A DNA stretch of 23,393 bases from UBA6544 sp049601975 (GCA_049601975.1 JBMYRC010000060.1:1-23393), one strand, 5' to 3'. Positions 15,342 through 23,393 are shown, counted from the first letter of the stretch. Program-made: numbers and translations. Notes: generated by a model from the sequence alone, not told the origin.

Positions 15342-16007
15342 TTAATTCAAGTGATTCTCTTTCGGCGCAATATGCCGCTGGAAACCTTCGCGTTCCCTGA
15401 CGCGGGCTAGCCAAGCCTTCAGGTTCGGCATCTCCGGCCCCTCTAAGCCGAACACCGTCCAGCGATAGACGGCGCAAGCGGGTGGGATATCGCCGACCAT
15501 GAAACTGTCACCAGCAACATAAGATTTGTCAGCGAGATGGGCGTCAAGGCGCTCAAGCTCCGGTATAATCTCCAGGCGGGTTTGTTCGACTGCTGCCGGA
15601 TCCCGATCCTCTTCCCGCATGCGCACGAGATGCATGACCAGAGTATGGAGATGGGGCTCGAGCTGCGTGTTCGTCCAATCCATCCACTGGCTGCCGAGGG
15701 CCAAGGTCTTTACATCGCCGCCGAACAGCGACGGCGCATAGGTCTGCGCCAGGTACCGGCAGATCGTGTTCGATTCCCATAGAATATAGCCGTCGTCATC
15801 AATGGTCGGAATGGTGCCATGCGGATTCATGGCCCGGTATTCCGGCGAACTGACGAAGCCGAAGGCAGGCCCGCCGCCCGAAATATGTCCATTGGGCCCC
15901 ATGGTGGCACTCGCCAATATCAATTCGAACGGCACATCGGCCTCAACCAATGTCCAGAGAGCGCGCTGCGTGCAGATCGATGTCGGCCGACCCCAGATTT
16001 TCAGCAT
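15342..16007 (-). CDS. Glutathione S-transferase family protein, copy 2
   Basis: A 221-residue cytosolic GST. The N-terminal thioredoxin fold is MLKIWGRPTSICTQRALWTL, with Ser10 or Cys12 at the catalytic region. NPHGTIPTIDDDGYILWESNTICRYLA holds the cis-Pro and the glutathione-binding ESNTI. The helical C-terminal domain has VAGDSFMVGDIPPACAVYRW, the conserved N-capping/hydrophobic staple region. GGAGGAG lies about ten bases before the ATG at 16007. It is the last gene of a minus-strand set with a FAH-family enzyme (37-nt gap) and a MAPEG protein. A GST beside a FAH hydrolase recalls the maleylpyruvate or maleylacetoacetate isomerase plus fumaryl hydrolase pair of gentisate/homogentisate breakdown. 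No ring dioxygenase of that route is present, so this is only a suggestion. Confidence 0.9.
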   Translation of the reverse strand: MLKIWGRPTSICTQRALWTLVEADVPFELILASATMGPNGHISGGGPAFGFVSSPEYRAMNPHGTIPTIDDDGYILWESNTICRYLAQTYAPSLFGGDVKTLALGSQWMDWTNTQLEPHLHTLVMHLVRMREEDRDPAAVEQTRLEIIPELERLDAHLADKSYVAGDSFMVGDIPPACAVYRWTVFGLEGPEMPNLKAWLARVREREGFQRHIAPKENHLN

Positions 16008-16044
16008 GATCTAATTTCTCCTCCGAGCCGCACCCACAGCGGGC

Positions 16045-16830
16045 TTATTGCCCCGCCCGCACCACCGGATTACTCAGTGTGCCGATACCAGTGATCTCAA
16101 TGTCGATCTGATCGCCGTGTTTGACCTCGGGCGAGCTGCCTTCGGTACCCATCCAGACGACGTCACCCGGCTGCAGCTCCATGTATTTCGACATGCGGGC
16201 AAGGAAGGTCTGCACGCTGAAGAGCATTTTGTTGGTCGCAAAACGGATCGTTTCCTCGTCGTTCACCCGCACAATAGTCTCCATGTCTTCAAGCTTGGCA
16301 TCGGTTTCGATCCACGGGCCCATCGGCTTAAAGGTGTCGCTATTCTTGGCTCGCCACAAGGTGCGGTCACTCTTTTGCCAAGTGCGTTCGCTCATATCGT
16401 TGCCAATGGTGTAGCCGAGCACACAATCGAGGGCGTTCGCCTCGGTCAAGTTCTTCGCCTTCTTCCCGATCACGACAACGACTTCTGCCTCATACTCGAC
16501 CCGTTCGGTCGCGTCCGCCGGAATGACGATGGTTTCGCCATGCGCGATCAAGGCATTATTCGCCCGGTAACCGACATCAGCCTCGGGCGGGATGTTCGGC
16601 TCACGGCCCGTTTTGGCTGCGTATTCCATGATGTGGTCAACATAGTTGAGCCCAGCGGCGTAAAATACCTTAGGCAACACCGGCACCAGTAAAGTCACGC
16701 CGTCGAACGCACGCGGCTCCCCGAGTTTCTCATAGCCGTCGAAAGGGTTTCCCCTAACCGGCTGAACCATGTCGCCCTCGACGATCCCATAGACCGCCTC
16801 GCCCATATCCTCGTACCGCACCCAGCGCAT
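16045..16830 (-). CDS. Fumarylacetoacetate hydrolase (FAH) family protein
   Basis: A 261-residue FAH-fold enzyme that cleaves C-C bonds in beta-diketo acids, or decarboxylates/isomerises hydroxymuconic-type acids, using a divalent metal. The metal triad is visible as Glu114-x-Glu116 (VEYEAEVVVVIG) and Asp145 (IGNDMSER). The FYAAGLNYVDH (56-66) and KNSDTFKPMGPW (162-173) blocks are typical, as is the short N-terminal domain of about 50 residues. The start at 16830 is supported by GGGAG six bases upstream; an upstream in-frame start would run through the MAPEG gene in another frame and can be discounted. It lies between a MAPEG gene (32-nt gap) and a GST gene (37-nt gap), so a glutathione-linked pathway is likely. 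Fumarylpyruvate hydrolase and 2-hydroxyhepta-2,4-dienedioate isomerase are the closest-looking options. Confidence 0.9.
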   Translation of the reverse strand: MRWVRYEDMGEAVYGIVEGDMVQPVRGNPFDGYEKLGEPRAFDGVTLLVPVLPKVFYAAGLNYVDHIMEYAAKTGREPNIPPEADVGYRANNALIAHGETIVIPADATERVEYEAEVVVVIGKKAKNLTEANALDCVLGYTIGNDMSERTWQKSDRTLWRAKNSDTFKPMGPWIETDAKLEDMETIVRVNDEETIRFATNKMLFSVQTFLARMSKYMELQPGDVVWMGTEGSSPEVKHGDQIDIEITGIGTLSNPVVRAGQ

Positions 16831-16862
16831 CGTGTGCTCCCTAAATGATCTGCTTTCGAACC

Positions 16863-17252
16863 TTAGAAGATTTGGAGCAGAATCATCACTAGACCAGCGA
16901 GGCTGACGAACCAGGAAACGGAGCGCAGTCCCGGAATACCGCCGATATGGCCGACCGCCATGACAATACGGGCCCAAAAGAATATTTGCGCGCCCATGGC
17001 CGTCATCGGATTGGCAGCGCCCGCCACATGTGCCACCAGCACGATGACCGCGAATGCGGGCAGGTTTTCGACCAAATTCATATGCGCCCGTTTCGAGCGC
17101 TGCACCCAATCCGACATCTCGTCATGGGTCGGTTGCGGGTAAGCGACCGCCTTGAACGGCCCAACCCGGCCAATCAATGCCAGTGTATACGGGAACGCCA
17201 GCAAGACGCAGAGAACGGCGGAGTAAACGAGCATCAACAGATCGGTTGTCAT
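16863..17252 (-). CDS. MAPEG family membrane protein
   Basis: A 129-residue protein with about four membrane helices, the size of MAPEG proteins (membrane-associated, eicosanoid and glutathione metabolism). After helix 1 (LLMLVYSAVLCVLLAFPYTL) the conserved segment RSKRAHMNLVENLPAF (residues 52-67) carries the Arg, Asn and Glu residues that bind glutathione in this family. The start at 17252 has GGAG six bases upstream. The same frame is open much further upstream, but that part encodes the tail of the decayed cyclase and is not part of this protein. It is first gene of the MAPEG > FAH > GST set, giving two glutathione-linked proteins around one hydrolase. It likely acts in the inner membrane as a glutathione transferase or peroxidase. 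Confidence 0.85.
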   Translation of the reverse strand: MTTDLLMLVYSAVLCVLLAFPYTLALIGRVGPFKAVAYPQPTHDEMSDWVQRSKRAHMNLVENLPAFAVIVLVAHVAGAANPMTAMGAQIFFWARIVMAVGHIGGIPGLRSVSWFVSLAGLVMILLQIF

Positions 17253-17309
17253 CGGTGTCTCCAAGGTGGCTAAGGTTAACGAGTTTAACGCAAAGCACCG
17301 ATAATCCGC

Positions 17310-18538
17310 CATGGTGAAAACCTCGACCTCATGCCCAACGCCGCTTAGCGCGTGGGCGCCCCGCGGCTTTAATTCGCCGTTGTAATGCGCCGCGAATTCG
17401 ATCCATGACACCCGAGACACCAATGTCCTTAGTCAATGCCTTGACCCGAACGGCTTCGTTGGCCGCGGCACTTGTCACGGTTAATTCCAACCGTTCCGGT
17501 ATACCGATATTGCCGTATGTGACGTCGCCCACATGCAAGCCGATACCTAAATCGATGAGCCGACGCCGAGCCGTTCAAAATTTCGATCCGTTCCGAGGCT
17601 TGCCGCGCGGCGTTGATGGCGGCCGCGGCGGCTTGCTCGCCTTCGCCCTCTTCAATAGGGAAGAAGGCCAGCACGGCATCGCCGATGAATCTCAGCACTT
17701 CACCGCCATGATCGCTGACGGCGCCCGCCATACAATCGAAGAATTGGTTCAAATAGCGCAGGAAGTCTTCCCGCGACATACTGTCGGCGATGGGTGGGGA
17801 ATTGCAGAGATCACAAAACCAGATCACCGCATGGATATCCTCTCCATCGCCCCGCTTCACCTGCCCATCGAGGACGCGCTTGCCTGTTCGGCGGCCGAGA
17901 AAGGTGCGCATTAGAGCGACTGAATTGCGCCGTTGTGAGTGCACTTCATAAAAACGGCTCAACACCGGTAACACTTCGTGGATGAAATCGAGGTTGCCGC
18001 TCGTGGACCCGGACGGGTGGTCCGTCGCCATGGTAAGCGCATTGATCTGCCCATTGGAGAGGATCATCAGCATGACGACATAGTCGGTCATCCCTTCCGC
18101 CCGCAAATCGGCAAGGACCGGAAAATCCTCGTCGCTTTCTGCGCCGATCCACCGCCGCACACCACCCATTCCATCGAAGATGCGACGCAGCGGACTGTCC
18201 TGAAACGTATCGCTTTGCGCCAACTCATGGAAAATCTCGAAACGTCCGACTTCCGGATCCTTCTCCGACCAGGAATAATTCGTCGCCGCCAGAAGAGGAT
18301 GCAGTGTGCGGATGATAACTCGAAGACGTCTAACGGGCACACCACCTTGCCGCAGACATCGGACGAGCCGACGGGTCAACTCGCGAGAGGACGCCGCCTC
18401 CCATGCCTCCCTCAGGAGCCAATCAATAAACGGGTTTTCCCATGCTGATGAAACAGTGCCTTCACGAGCGAAGGTTTGCTCACCATCTTCAAACCACGCA
18501 TCCATACGATCTTGGTAGAAAGCAACATAGTCAGTCAC
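17310..18538 (-). pseudogene. Decayed class III adenylate/guanylate cyclase
   Basis: The open part (18538-17429, 369 codons) has an N-terminal regulatory region (PFIDWLLREAWE, then VRRLRVIIRTLHP and GMTDYVVMLMILSNGQINALTMATD) and a class III cyclase domain. The metal-binding Asp243 is in IWFCDLCNS and Asp287 in RFIGDAV; Arg283 sits where adenylate cyclases often have Lys. After EILNG (about 17570) the frame is lost by one extra base. The domain resumes in a second frame with IDLGIGLHVGDVTYGNIG and TSAAANEAVRV, which hold the transition-state Asn and Arg. Near 17400 a second shift moves it to a third frame with EFAAHYNGELKPRGAHALSGVG and EVEVFT. The catalytic core is thus split over three frames. 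The GTG at 18538 may not be the ancestral start, because the frame reads back into DUF427 sequence. Confidence 0.8.
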
Positions 18539-18889
18539 GGCGGTCGCAGTGCTAAACGGCGCCTCGTAACTTCAAGCTGCGTTCTCGGCTAGGGCGTCGC
18601 CGACCGATACATTCCAATAACTGGCGTTGCCCTTGTTAGGGGCAATGGGTGATGTGATCCATCGGATGCAACAAATCCATCCGGATATCGGAGCGCGGGA
18701 AATAGAAAGTCGGCAAATGCCGGGTCTCTCGCAGGACCATGGCTTGCTTGGAATCAACGATGACTTCGCCACCAAATTCAATCCGGATACCTTTTAGATG
18801 GCATTCGAAATCCATTTCATACGTATCAGCATTCGTATGGCCTTGAATTTCGATGCTTTGGCGGTCACAGCGGTCGTATCGAGAGTCAT
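18539..18889 (-). pseudogene. Decayed DUF427-domain gene, in frame with the cyclase
   Basis: The segment GIRIEFGGEVIVDSKQAMVLRETRHLPTFYFPRSDIRMDLL followed by HITHCP and then NKGNASYWNVSVGD is a clear DUF427 domain. HCP and KGNASYW lie in different frames: CCCTAACAAGGG at about 18634 has one extra A compared with CCC-TAC-AAG-GG, which would read Pro-Tyr-Lys. A TGA at 18574-18572 stands where the family has Trp (ENAA-W-SYEAPF). The likely ATG at 18889, with AGGA upstream, is in the cyclase frame, so another shift must lie between it and the domain (about 18830-18870). After the TGA the frame runs without stop into the cyclase ORF, whose first 20 residues (YVAFYQDRMDAWFEDGE) look like the DUF427 C-terminal part. 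Function of DUF427 is unknown. Confidence 0.75.
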
Positions 18890-19066
18890 GTATTTTTCCT
18901 GGCCCGGATGAGCAACGTCGCGATATGGGCACGATGCCCGACTATTACCATAAAACATCGATAACAATCCCGCAGGCCTTGCCGATAACGATAACGCGAA
19001 CCATGGTGAATGAAGCGTTCGAAACAATGCTCTTCTTAATACCGTAATCGGGATCAGGATTTAGAT

Positions 19067-21139
19067 GTGAAAAGACTCGCGTTCGATATCGGCGGTACAT
19101 TCACGGACTTCGTCTATGAGGACGAAGATACGGTTCACGTCTTAAAGGTACCGACGACGCCAGAGGACCCAGCGCAGGGCGTTTTGTGCGGGATATCTCG
19201 TCTCGAAGCATCAACCGGTTTGAACAGTGCCCACCTCGACACCATCCTGCATGCAACGACAGTGGCGACCAACGCCATTATCGAGCGCAAGGGCGGGCGC
19301 ACGGCTCTGATCACAACCGAAGGATTTCGGGATATCCTGATCATCGGCCGCCAAAAACGTTACGAAACCTATGACCTGTATATGGCGAAACCCGCCCCTC
19401 TATTGCAGCGTCGCGATATCTTCGAAGTGTCCGAACGAACGGGTTTTGACGGCGAACGCGTCATACCTCTGGACATGGGCTCCGTAGACGCCGCCATCGA
19501 TAGGGTCAAAGACGGTCAGTACGACGCGGTCGCCGTCGCCCTGCTCCACTCCTACGCAGACCCCGCCCATGAGCGCCAAATTCTTGACCGGTTGCGTGAA
19601 CGTCTGCCGACGATCGACATCTCAATTTCTTCTGAAGTCTCGCCGAAATACCGGGAATACGAGCGCACCAATACCACCGTTGCGAACAGCTACGTGAAAC
19701 CGGTCGTCTCGCGCTATATCGCGCGACTGCAAGAAGCGTTAGCAGACAAAGGCTTCCGCAATGAGTTGTTCATCATGCAATCGAGCGGCGGATTGGTCTC
19801 GCCCGGCTTCGCCCGCGAGTTTCCAATTCGGATCGTCGAATCGGGCCCCGCCGCCGGCGTCTTGATGGCGCGCGATGCGGGTGCGGAAGAAGGCTTCGAT
19901 CACATGATCGCTTTCGATATGGGCGGCACTACAGCTAAACTTGGCGCGGTCGATGAGGGAGAACCGTCGATATCACCGACTTTCGAGATCGATCCCGTTC
20001 GCTACAAACGCGGAAGCGGGCTCCCTATCAACACACCTGCCGTCGAATTGCTGGAAATCGGTGCGGGCGGCGGGAGTATCGCGCGCGCAGAATTGGGCAC
20101 CATTGCCGTCGGACCAGATAGTGCGGGCGCGGACCCAGGCCCGGTGTGCTACGCCAATGGCGGCAACGAGCCGACGGTCACCGACGCCAATCTCATCCTA
20201 GGGTATCTCGACCCGGAGTATTTCAATGACGGAGCATTTACCCTTGATAAGGTTGCAGCGGCGGCCGCTGTTACCACTAAGATTGCCGTCCCTCTGGATT
20301 TAACGACCGAAGATGCGGCTTGGGGCATACATCTCGTGGCGACCAACAACATGGAGCACGCGATCCGCATCGTATCGGTCGAACGTGGACGAGATCCGCG
20401 ACGATACGCCATGGTCGCCTTCGGTGGTGCGGGACCGTTACACGCCGCACGCCTCGCCCGGAAGATCGGTGTCCCGCAAGTCATTATCCCCAAAAACGCC
20501 GGTGTCGGATCGGCAATCGGCTTGCTCCGCGCGGACGCCCGCGTCGATGCATCAACGACAAGAATTTTGCGATTGAACGAAACGAACGGCGAGACAATCT
20601 CGGCGCTCTATGATGACCTTGAAGAGCGGGTACAAGAAGACCTGGCGCGCTTGGCGTTGCCTGGAACGCCAATTTGGTCTCGCTTCGCTTATATGCGTTT
20701 TGCGGGACAAGGCTTCGAAATTCACGTGCCGTTACCATCCGGAAATATCGGCCCGGAGTATCCCGAGGCGGCCGACACCGCGTTTCGCACCGCTTATACG
20801 AAGCGGCACCGCTTCAGCGACGACGATGCCGCCGTCGAAGCCGTCGACTGGTATCTTGTTGCAACAATCGAAACCGCCAAAACAGATCGGCAGGACGCTG
20901 GATCGCTTTCTTCCGCAGAATCCGACCGGAGAACACGCAGCGCCTATTTCCCAGACGCAGGCGGCTGGCTGGAGACGGAGATCATCCGCCGCGCCGATCT
21001 AACTCCGGGTCAGGACATCCAAGGCCCCGCAATTGTTGAAGATCCGGATTCGACTATCGTCGTGCCGCCAGGTGATACCATTGAACGAACGCCACGAGGG
21101 CATCTGTTGATCCGCATCGATACGGGAGAGACCTCATGA
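19067..21139 (+). CDS. hyuA: Hydantoinase/oxoprolinase subunit A (HyuA family)
   Basis: A 690-residue ATPase-like subunit of the N-methylhydantoinase / 5-oxoprolinase / acetone-carboxylase-related family, which opens cyclic amides or carboxylates ketones at the cost of ATP. It begins MKRLAFDIGGTFTDFVYEDED, with the phosphate-binding DIGGTFTD at 7-14. A second sugar-kinase-like motif is FDMGGTTAKLGAVDEG (about 284-299). HATTVATNAIIERKG, ESGPAAGV, GAGGGSIA and AFGGAGPLHAA are family blocks. The start is GTG at 19067 with AGGA seven bases upstream. Its stop overlaps the hyuB start by four bases (ATGA), so the two are translationally coupled. The divergent 177-nt gap upstream must hold its promoter, but I see no convincing boxes. 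The substrate within the family is uncertain. Confidence 0.92.
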   Translation: MKRLAFDIGGTFTDFVYEDEDTVHVLKVPTTPEDPAQGVLCGISRLEASTGLNSAHLDTILHATTVATNAIIERKGGRTALITTEGFRDILIIGRQKRYETYDLYMAKPAPLLQRRDIFEVSERTGFDGERVIPLDMGSVDAAIDRVKDGQYDAVAVALLHSYADPAHERQILDRLRERLPTIDISISSEVSPKYREYERTNTTVANSYVKPVVSRYIARLQEALADKGFRNELFIMQSSGGLVSPGFAREFPIRIVESGPAAGVLMARDAGAEEGFDHMIAFDMGGTTAKLGAVDEGEPSISPTFEIDPVRYKRGSGLPINTPAVELLEIGAGGGSIARAELGTIAVGPDSAGADPGPVCYANGGNEPTVTDANLILGYLDPEYFNDGAFTLDKVAAAAAVTTKIAVPLDLTTEDAAWGIHLVATNNMEHAIRIVSVERGRDPRRYAMVAFGGAGPLHAARLARKIGVPQVIIPKNAGVGSAIGLLRADARVDASTTRILRLNETNGETISALYDDLEERVQEDLARLALPGTPIWSRFAYMRFAGQGFEIHVPLPSGNIGPEYPEAADTAFRTAYTKRHRFSDDDAAVEAVDWYLVATIETAKTDRQDAGSLSSAESDRRTRSAYFPDAGGWLETEIIRRADLTPGQDIQGPAIVEDPDSTIVVPPGDTIERTPRGHLLIRIDTGETS

Positions 21140-22782
21140 CCGCGAAAGATATCGACGCACTAACCCTCACCGTTATTTGGAACGGCATCATGTCGATCGC
21201 CGAAGAACTCGGCATCACCTTGCGTCACACAGCGTTCTCCGAAGGAGTTCGCGAAGGCGACGATTTCTCGACCGCCATCTTTGATCGCCAGGGGCGTATG
21301 ATCGCCCAAGGAAATTTCAGTCCGGGTCACCTTGGCTCCATGCCGTATGTTGTGCAGCACGTGCGTGACTATTTCCCGGAAGAAAGCTTGAAGCCCGGCG
21401 ACTCCATCGCCTTGAACGATTCCTTTATGGGGTCCGGGCATTTCCCCGATGTCTTCCAAATCATGCCGGCCTTCCTCGACGGCTCGATCATCGGCTATGT
21501 CGCTAATTCGGCCCATCAGGTCGATGTCGGCGGCGCAGCACCCGGATCGCAAAAAGTCCACGGCGTGACCGAGGCCTATCAGGAAGGCCTGCGAATTCTG
21601 CCGGTGAAACTGGTCAAGGAGGGTGCGTTCGATGAAGACATTATGCGGATCATCCTCGGCAATGTGCGCATGCCCGATAAGGTCCGCGGCGATCTCGGCG
21701 CGCAACATGGCGCTAACCTGACGGCGGTGGAACGGCTCTGCCAATTACATCGCGATCACGGCACGGAACTCATTGAGCGCGCGCATGACGTGATCTTGGA
21801 TCGCACCGAGGCGCACATGCGTGAGGCTCTCGCCAAGGTAGCGGACGGGACCTATAGCTTTGAAGATTACATGGATGATTACGGTGCGGATACCGACCCT
21901 ATCAAGGTCGCCGTGGACATCACCTTTGACAGCGGTTCGGTCACCCTCGACTTCTCCCGCAGCAGCGATCAGGTGCCGGCCGCCATCAATTCATATATCA
22001 ATTACACCCGTGCCTATGCGGTTTTCGGGATCAAGGTCTTTTGTGATGCCCACTTCCCACAGAACGCAGGAGGGATGCGGCCGATCAAGGTCACAGCCCG
22101 CGAAGGCAGCTTCTTCAACCCGGTCTTCCCAGCGCCAAGCGGTGGACGAGCTATTCTGCAAATCCGTATCTTTGACGCTATCAACGGCGCCATGGCGAAA
22201 GCGATGCCCGAGCGCGCTATGGGTGCGTTCTCGCATTGGAGCAATCCCAATATCGGCGGCACCGACGACCGAAGCGGACGGCCATTCGTTGCCTACGATG
22301 TGATCCTCGCCGGATATGGCGGTCGACACGATTGTGATGGTCCGGAAGGAATGAGCCCAGTCATGAATTGCTCCAACATTCCGATCGAGGTGCACGAAAC
22401 AAACAATCCTATTCGCGTGCAACGCTTTGAGTTCATTCCGGATTCGGGTGGTGACGGAAAGCACCGCGGCGGTTGTGGTGTGCGGAAAGATATTGAACTG
22501 CTCAACAGTCGCGCGACTTTGAGCTTGTTGGGTGACCGTCATAAACACCAACCATACGGTTTGCATGGCGGTGAGCCTGGCCATGTGGGAGAGACAACCT
22601 TAAACCCGCATCTCAATGCCGAACCGCTTGGATCAAAGGAAATCCGAGACTTAAAAAAAGGTGATGTTGTCAGCATCCGTCTATCCGGTGCAGGTGGATA
22701 CGGCGACCCGAAAGAGCGGAGTTCCGCAGCCCGTGAAGCTGATTTTTTGGATGGGTATATTTCCAGCAACAAGTCTTCATAG
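21136..22782 (+). CDS. hyuB: Hydantoinase/oxoprolinase subunit B (HyuB family)
   Basis: The 548-residue partner of the upstream HyuA protein, of usual length for the family. It opens with DIDALTLTVIWNGIMSIAEELGITLRHTAFSEGVREGDDFSTAIFD. GNFSPGHLGSMPYVVQHV, GDSIALNDSFMGSGHFPDV and NSAHQVDVGGAAPGS (with the conserved His and Asp residues of the subunit) follow. Near the C-terminus are GGDGKHRGGCGVRKDIEL and LSGAGGYGDPKER, the standard closing blocks. Its ATG overlaps the hyuA stop. The two subunits form the active amide-hydrolysing or ketone-carboxylating complex. No third small acetone-carboxylase gamma subunit follows, which favours hydantoinase or oxoprolinase-like activity. The next gene downstream is a decayed PAS gene. 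Confidence 0.92.
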   Translation: MTAKDIDALTLTVIWNGIMSIAEELGITLRHTAFSEGVREGDDFSTAIFDRQGRMIAQGNFSPGHLGSMPYVVQHVRDYFPEESLKPGDSIALNDSFMGSGHFPDVFQIMPAFLDGSIIGYVANSAHQVDVGGAAPGSQKVHGVTEAYQEGLRILPVKLVKEGAFDEDIMRIILGNVRMPDKVRGDLGAQHGANLTAVERLCQLHRDHGTELIERAHDVILDRTEAHMREALAKVADGTYSFEDYMDDYGADTDPIKVAVDITFDSGSVTLDFSRSSDQVPAAINSYINYTRAYAVFGIKVFCDAHFPQNAGGMRPIKVTAREGSFFNPVFPAPSGGRAILQIRIFDAINGAMAKAMPERAMGAFSHWSNPNIGGTDDRSGRPFVAYDVILAGYGGRHDCDGPEGMSPVMNCSNIPIEVHETNNPIRVQRFEFIPDSGGDGKHRGGCGVRKDIELLNSRATLSLLGDRHKHQPYGLHGGEPGHVGETTLNPHLNAEPLGSKEIRDLKKGDVVSIRLSGAGGYGDPKERSSAAREADFLDGYISSNKSS

Positions 22783-22869
22783 CGGCATTTATCCTTCCGT
22801 ACCTTCAAAATGAGCGGTAACAGATTGCCCGCGATTATGCTTAATCACAGGTCAACGACGGTGATCGAC

Positions 22870-23393
22870 ATGAAAACTCCAGCACAGGCGCCCTTACCGC
22901 CAGACGGCTTGGATGCGTCCGAAAACCGTCTCGATAGTTTCGCCCAGGTCACAGATGGATCGTTTCGGTAGACCGATGCCGAGCAACGCTTCATCTATAT
23001 ATCCGACAGTTTCGAACTCATTACCGGAGTAAGCCGGATTGGCATTACGGAAAATCACGCAGAAACATTGGCGTGCCGGATTCGGTCGAACCCACCATTT
23101 GGCACGGTCTCCTCGAAGCCTAAGATCGTCACTAGGCTTTCGTCAATTTCACCTTTGCCCGTGAAGGGCCTGACCGCGTCAAATGGATGCAGACCAGCGG
23201 AAAACCATTATTCGAGCAATATGAAGAGTTCCATGGATATCGCGGCATTGTCTCCGATATCACAGTGCAAATCAAAGCCGAACGCCGAACCGAAACACTG
23301 GGGAACGCCATCGAGCAATCCTCCTATATGTTCGTCCTTTGGGAACAGGACGACCGGTTCATCTTATCGAACCAAAAATCCAAGGAATTGAAT
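22870..23393 (+). pseudogene. Decayed PAS-domain sensor gene, 3' end outside window
   Basis: The frame starting at ATG 22870 reads LDSFAQVTDGSF, then a TAG (22969-22971), then TDAEQRFIYISDSFELITGVSR, a recognisable PAS N-terminal half. A one-base loss near 23037 moves the domain to another frame, with WHYGKSRRNIGVPDSVEPTIW. This is cut by TAA (23121-23123) and TAG (23133-23135), then continues NFTFAREGPDRVKWMQTSGKPL and HGYRGIVSDIT, the PAS C-terminal strand set. A second PAS-like domain begins at AIEQSSYMFVLWEQDDRFI and leaves the window. Three nonsense codons and one frameshift within 270 bases mark a pseudogene. The output domain (kinase, cyclase or GGDEF) is not seen. It lies 87 nt after hyuB. 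Confidence 0.8.

Noticed and set aside
1..23393. CRISPR arrays, toxin-antitoxin pairs or known defence genes
   Set aside because: I saw no spaced direct repeats and no nuclease, toxin or defence-family proteins on either strand.

Overview
The window looks like a chromosomal piece of an alphaproteobacterium, probably Rhodospirillales-like. This is inferred from the moderately GC-rich coding DNA, the form of the partial tRNA-Met, and the enzyme families present: CaiB/BaiF, TauD/TfdA, luciferase-like flavoproteins, glutathione transferases and HyuA/HyuB. No ribosomal or marker gene is present, so the taxonomy is an inference only.

Layout. (1) 1-850: the 3' half of a tRNA(CAT) with a strong terminator, then a very AT-rich stretch (421-570) flanked by two tiny minus-strand ORFs. 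(2) 851-2092: a minus-strand O-antigen ligase/polymerase-like membrane protein. (3) 2185-7646: a citrate-synthase-like citryl-CoA lyase (minus), two tandem GMC flavin oxidoreductases (plus), a long hairpin, and a convergent CaiB-type CoA transferase. (4) 7771-12670: an SDR and a TauD-type dioxygenase (plus), meeting a tight minus-strand operon LLM flavoprotein > GST > SDR > TauD. (5) 12792-14260: a decayed TPR-SGNH hydrolase gene. (6) 14279-17252: a second LLM flavoprotein (plus) abutting a minus-strand set MAPEG > FAH-family hydrolase > GST. (7) 17310-18889: a decayed DUF427 and class III nucleotidyl cyclase tract. (8) 19067-22782: hyuA-hyuB with a 4-bp overlap. (9) 22870-23393: a decayed PAS-domain sensor gene that runs off the end.

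The intact genes form a catabolic neighbourhood. It has oxidoreductases (GMC, SDR, flavoprotein, Fe/2-oxoglutarate), CoA activation and C-C cleavage, glutathione-linked steps, FAH-type C-C hydrolysis or isomerisation, and ATP-dependent amide-ring or oxoproline-like opening. Five enzyme classes (GMC, SDR, TauD, LLM, GST) each occur exactly twice. The substrate cannot be read from the sequence.

The most striking pattern is selective decay. All three signalling or multidomain loci (TPR-SGNH, DUF427-cyclase, PAS sensor) carry several independent nonsense and frameshift lesions, while every single-step enzyme gene is open. No intact transcription regulator is visible. I found no phage, transposase, integrase or CRISPR array, and no clearly new defence-like system. 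The best candidates for something undescribed are the DUF427-cyclase arrangement, the paired-enzyme catabolic cluster and a citryl-CoA lyase with an altered active-site loop.
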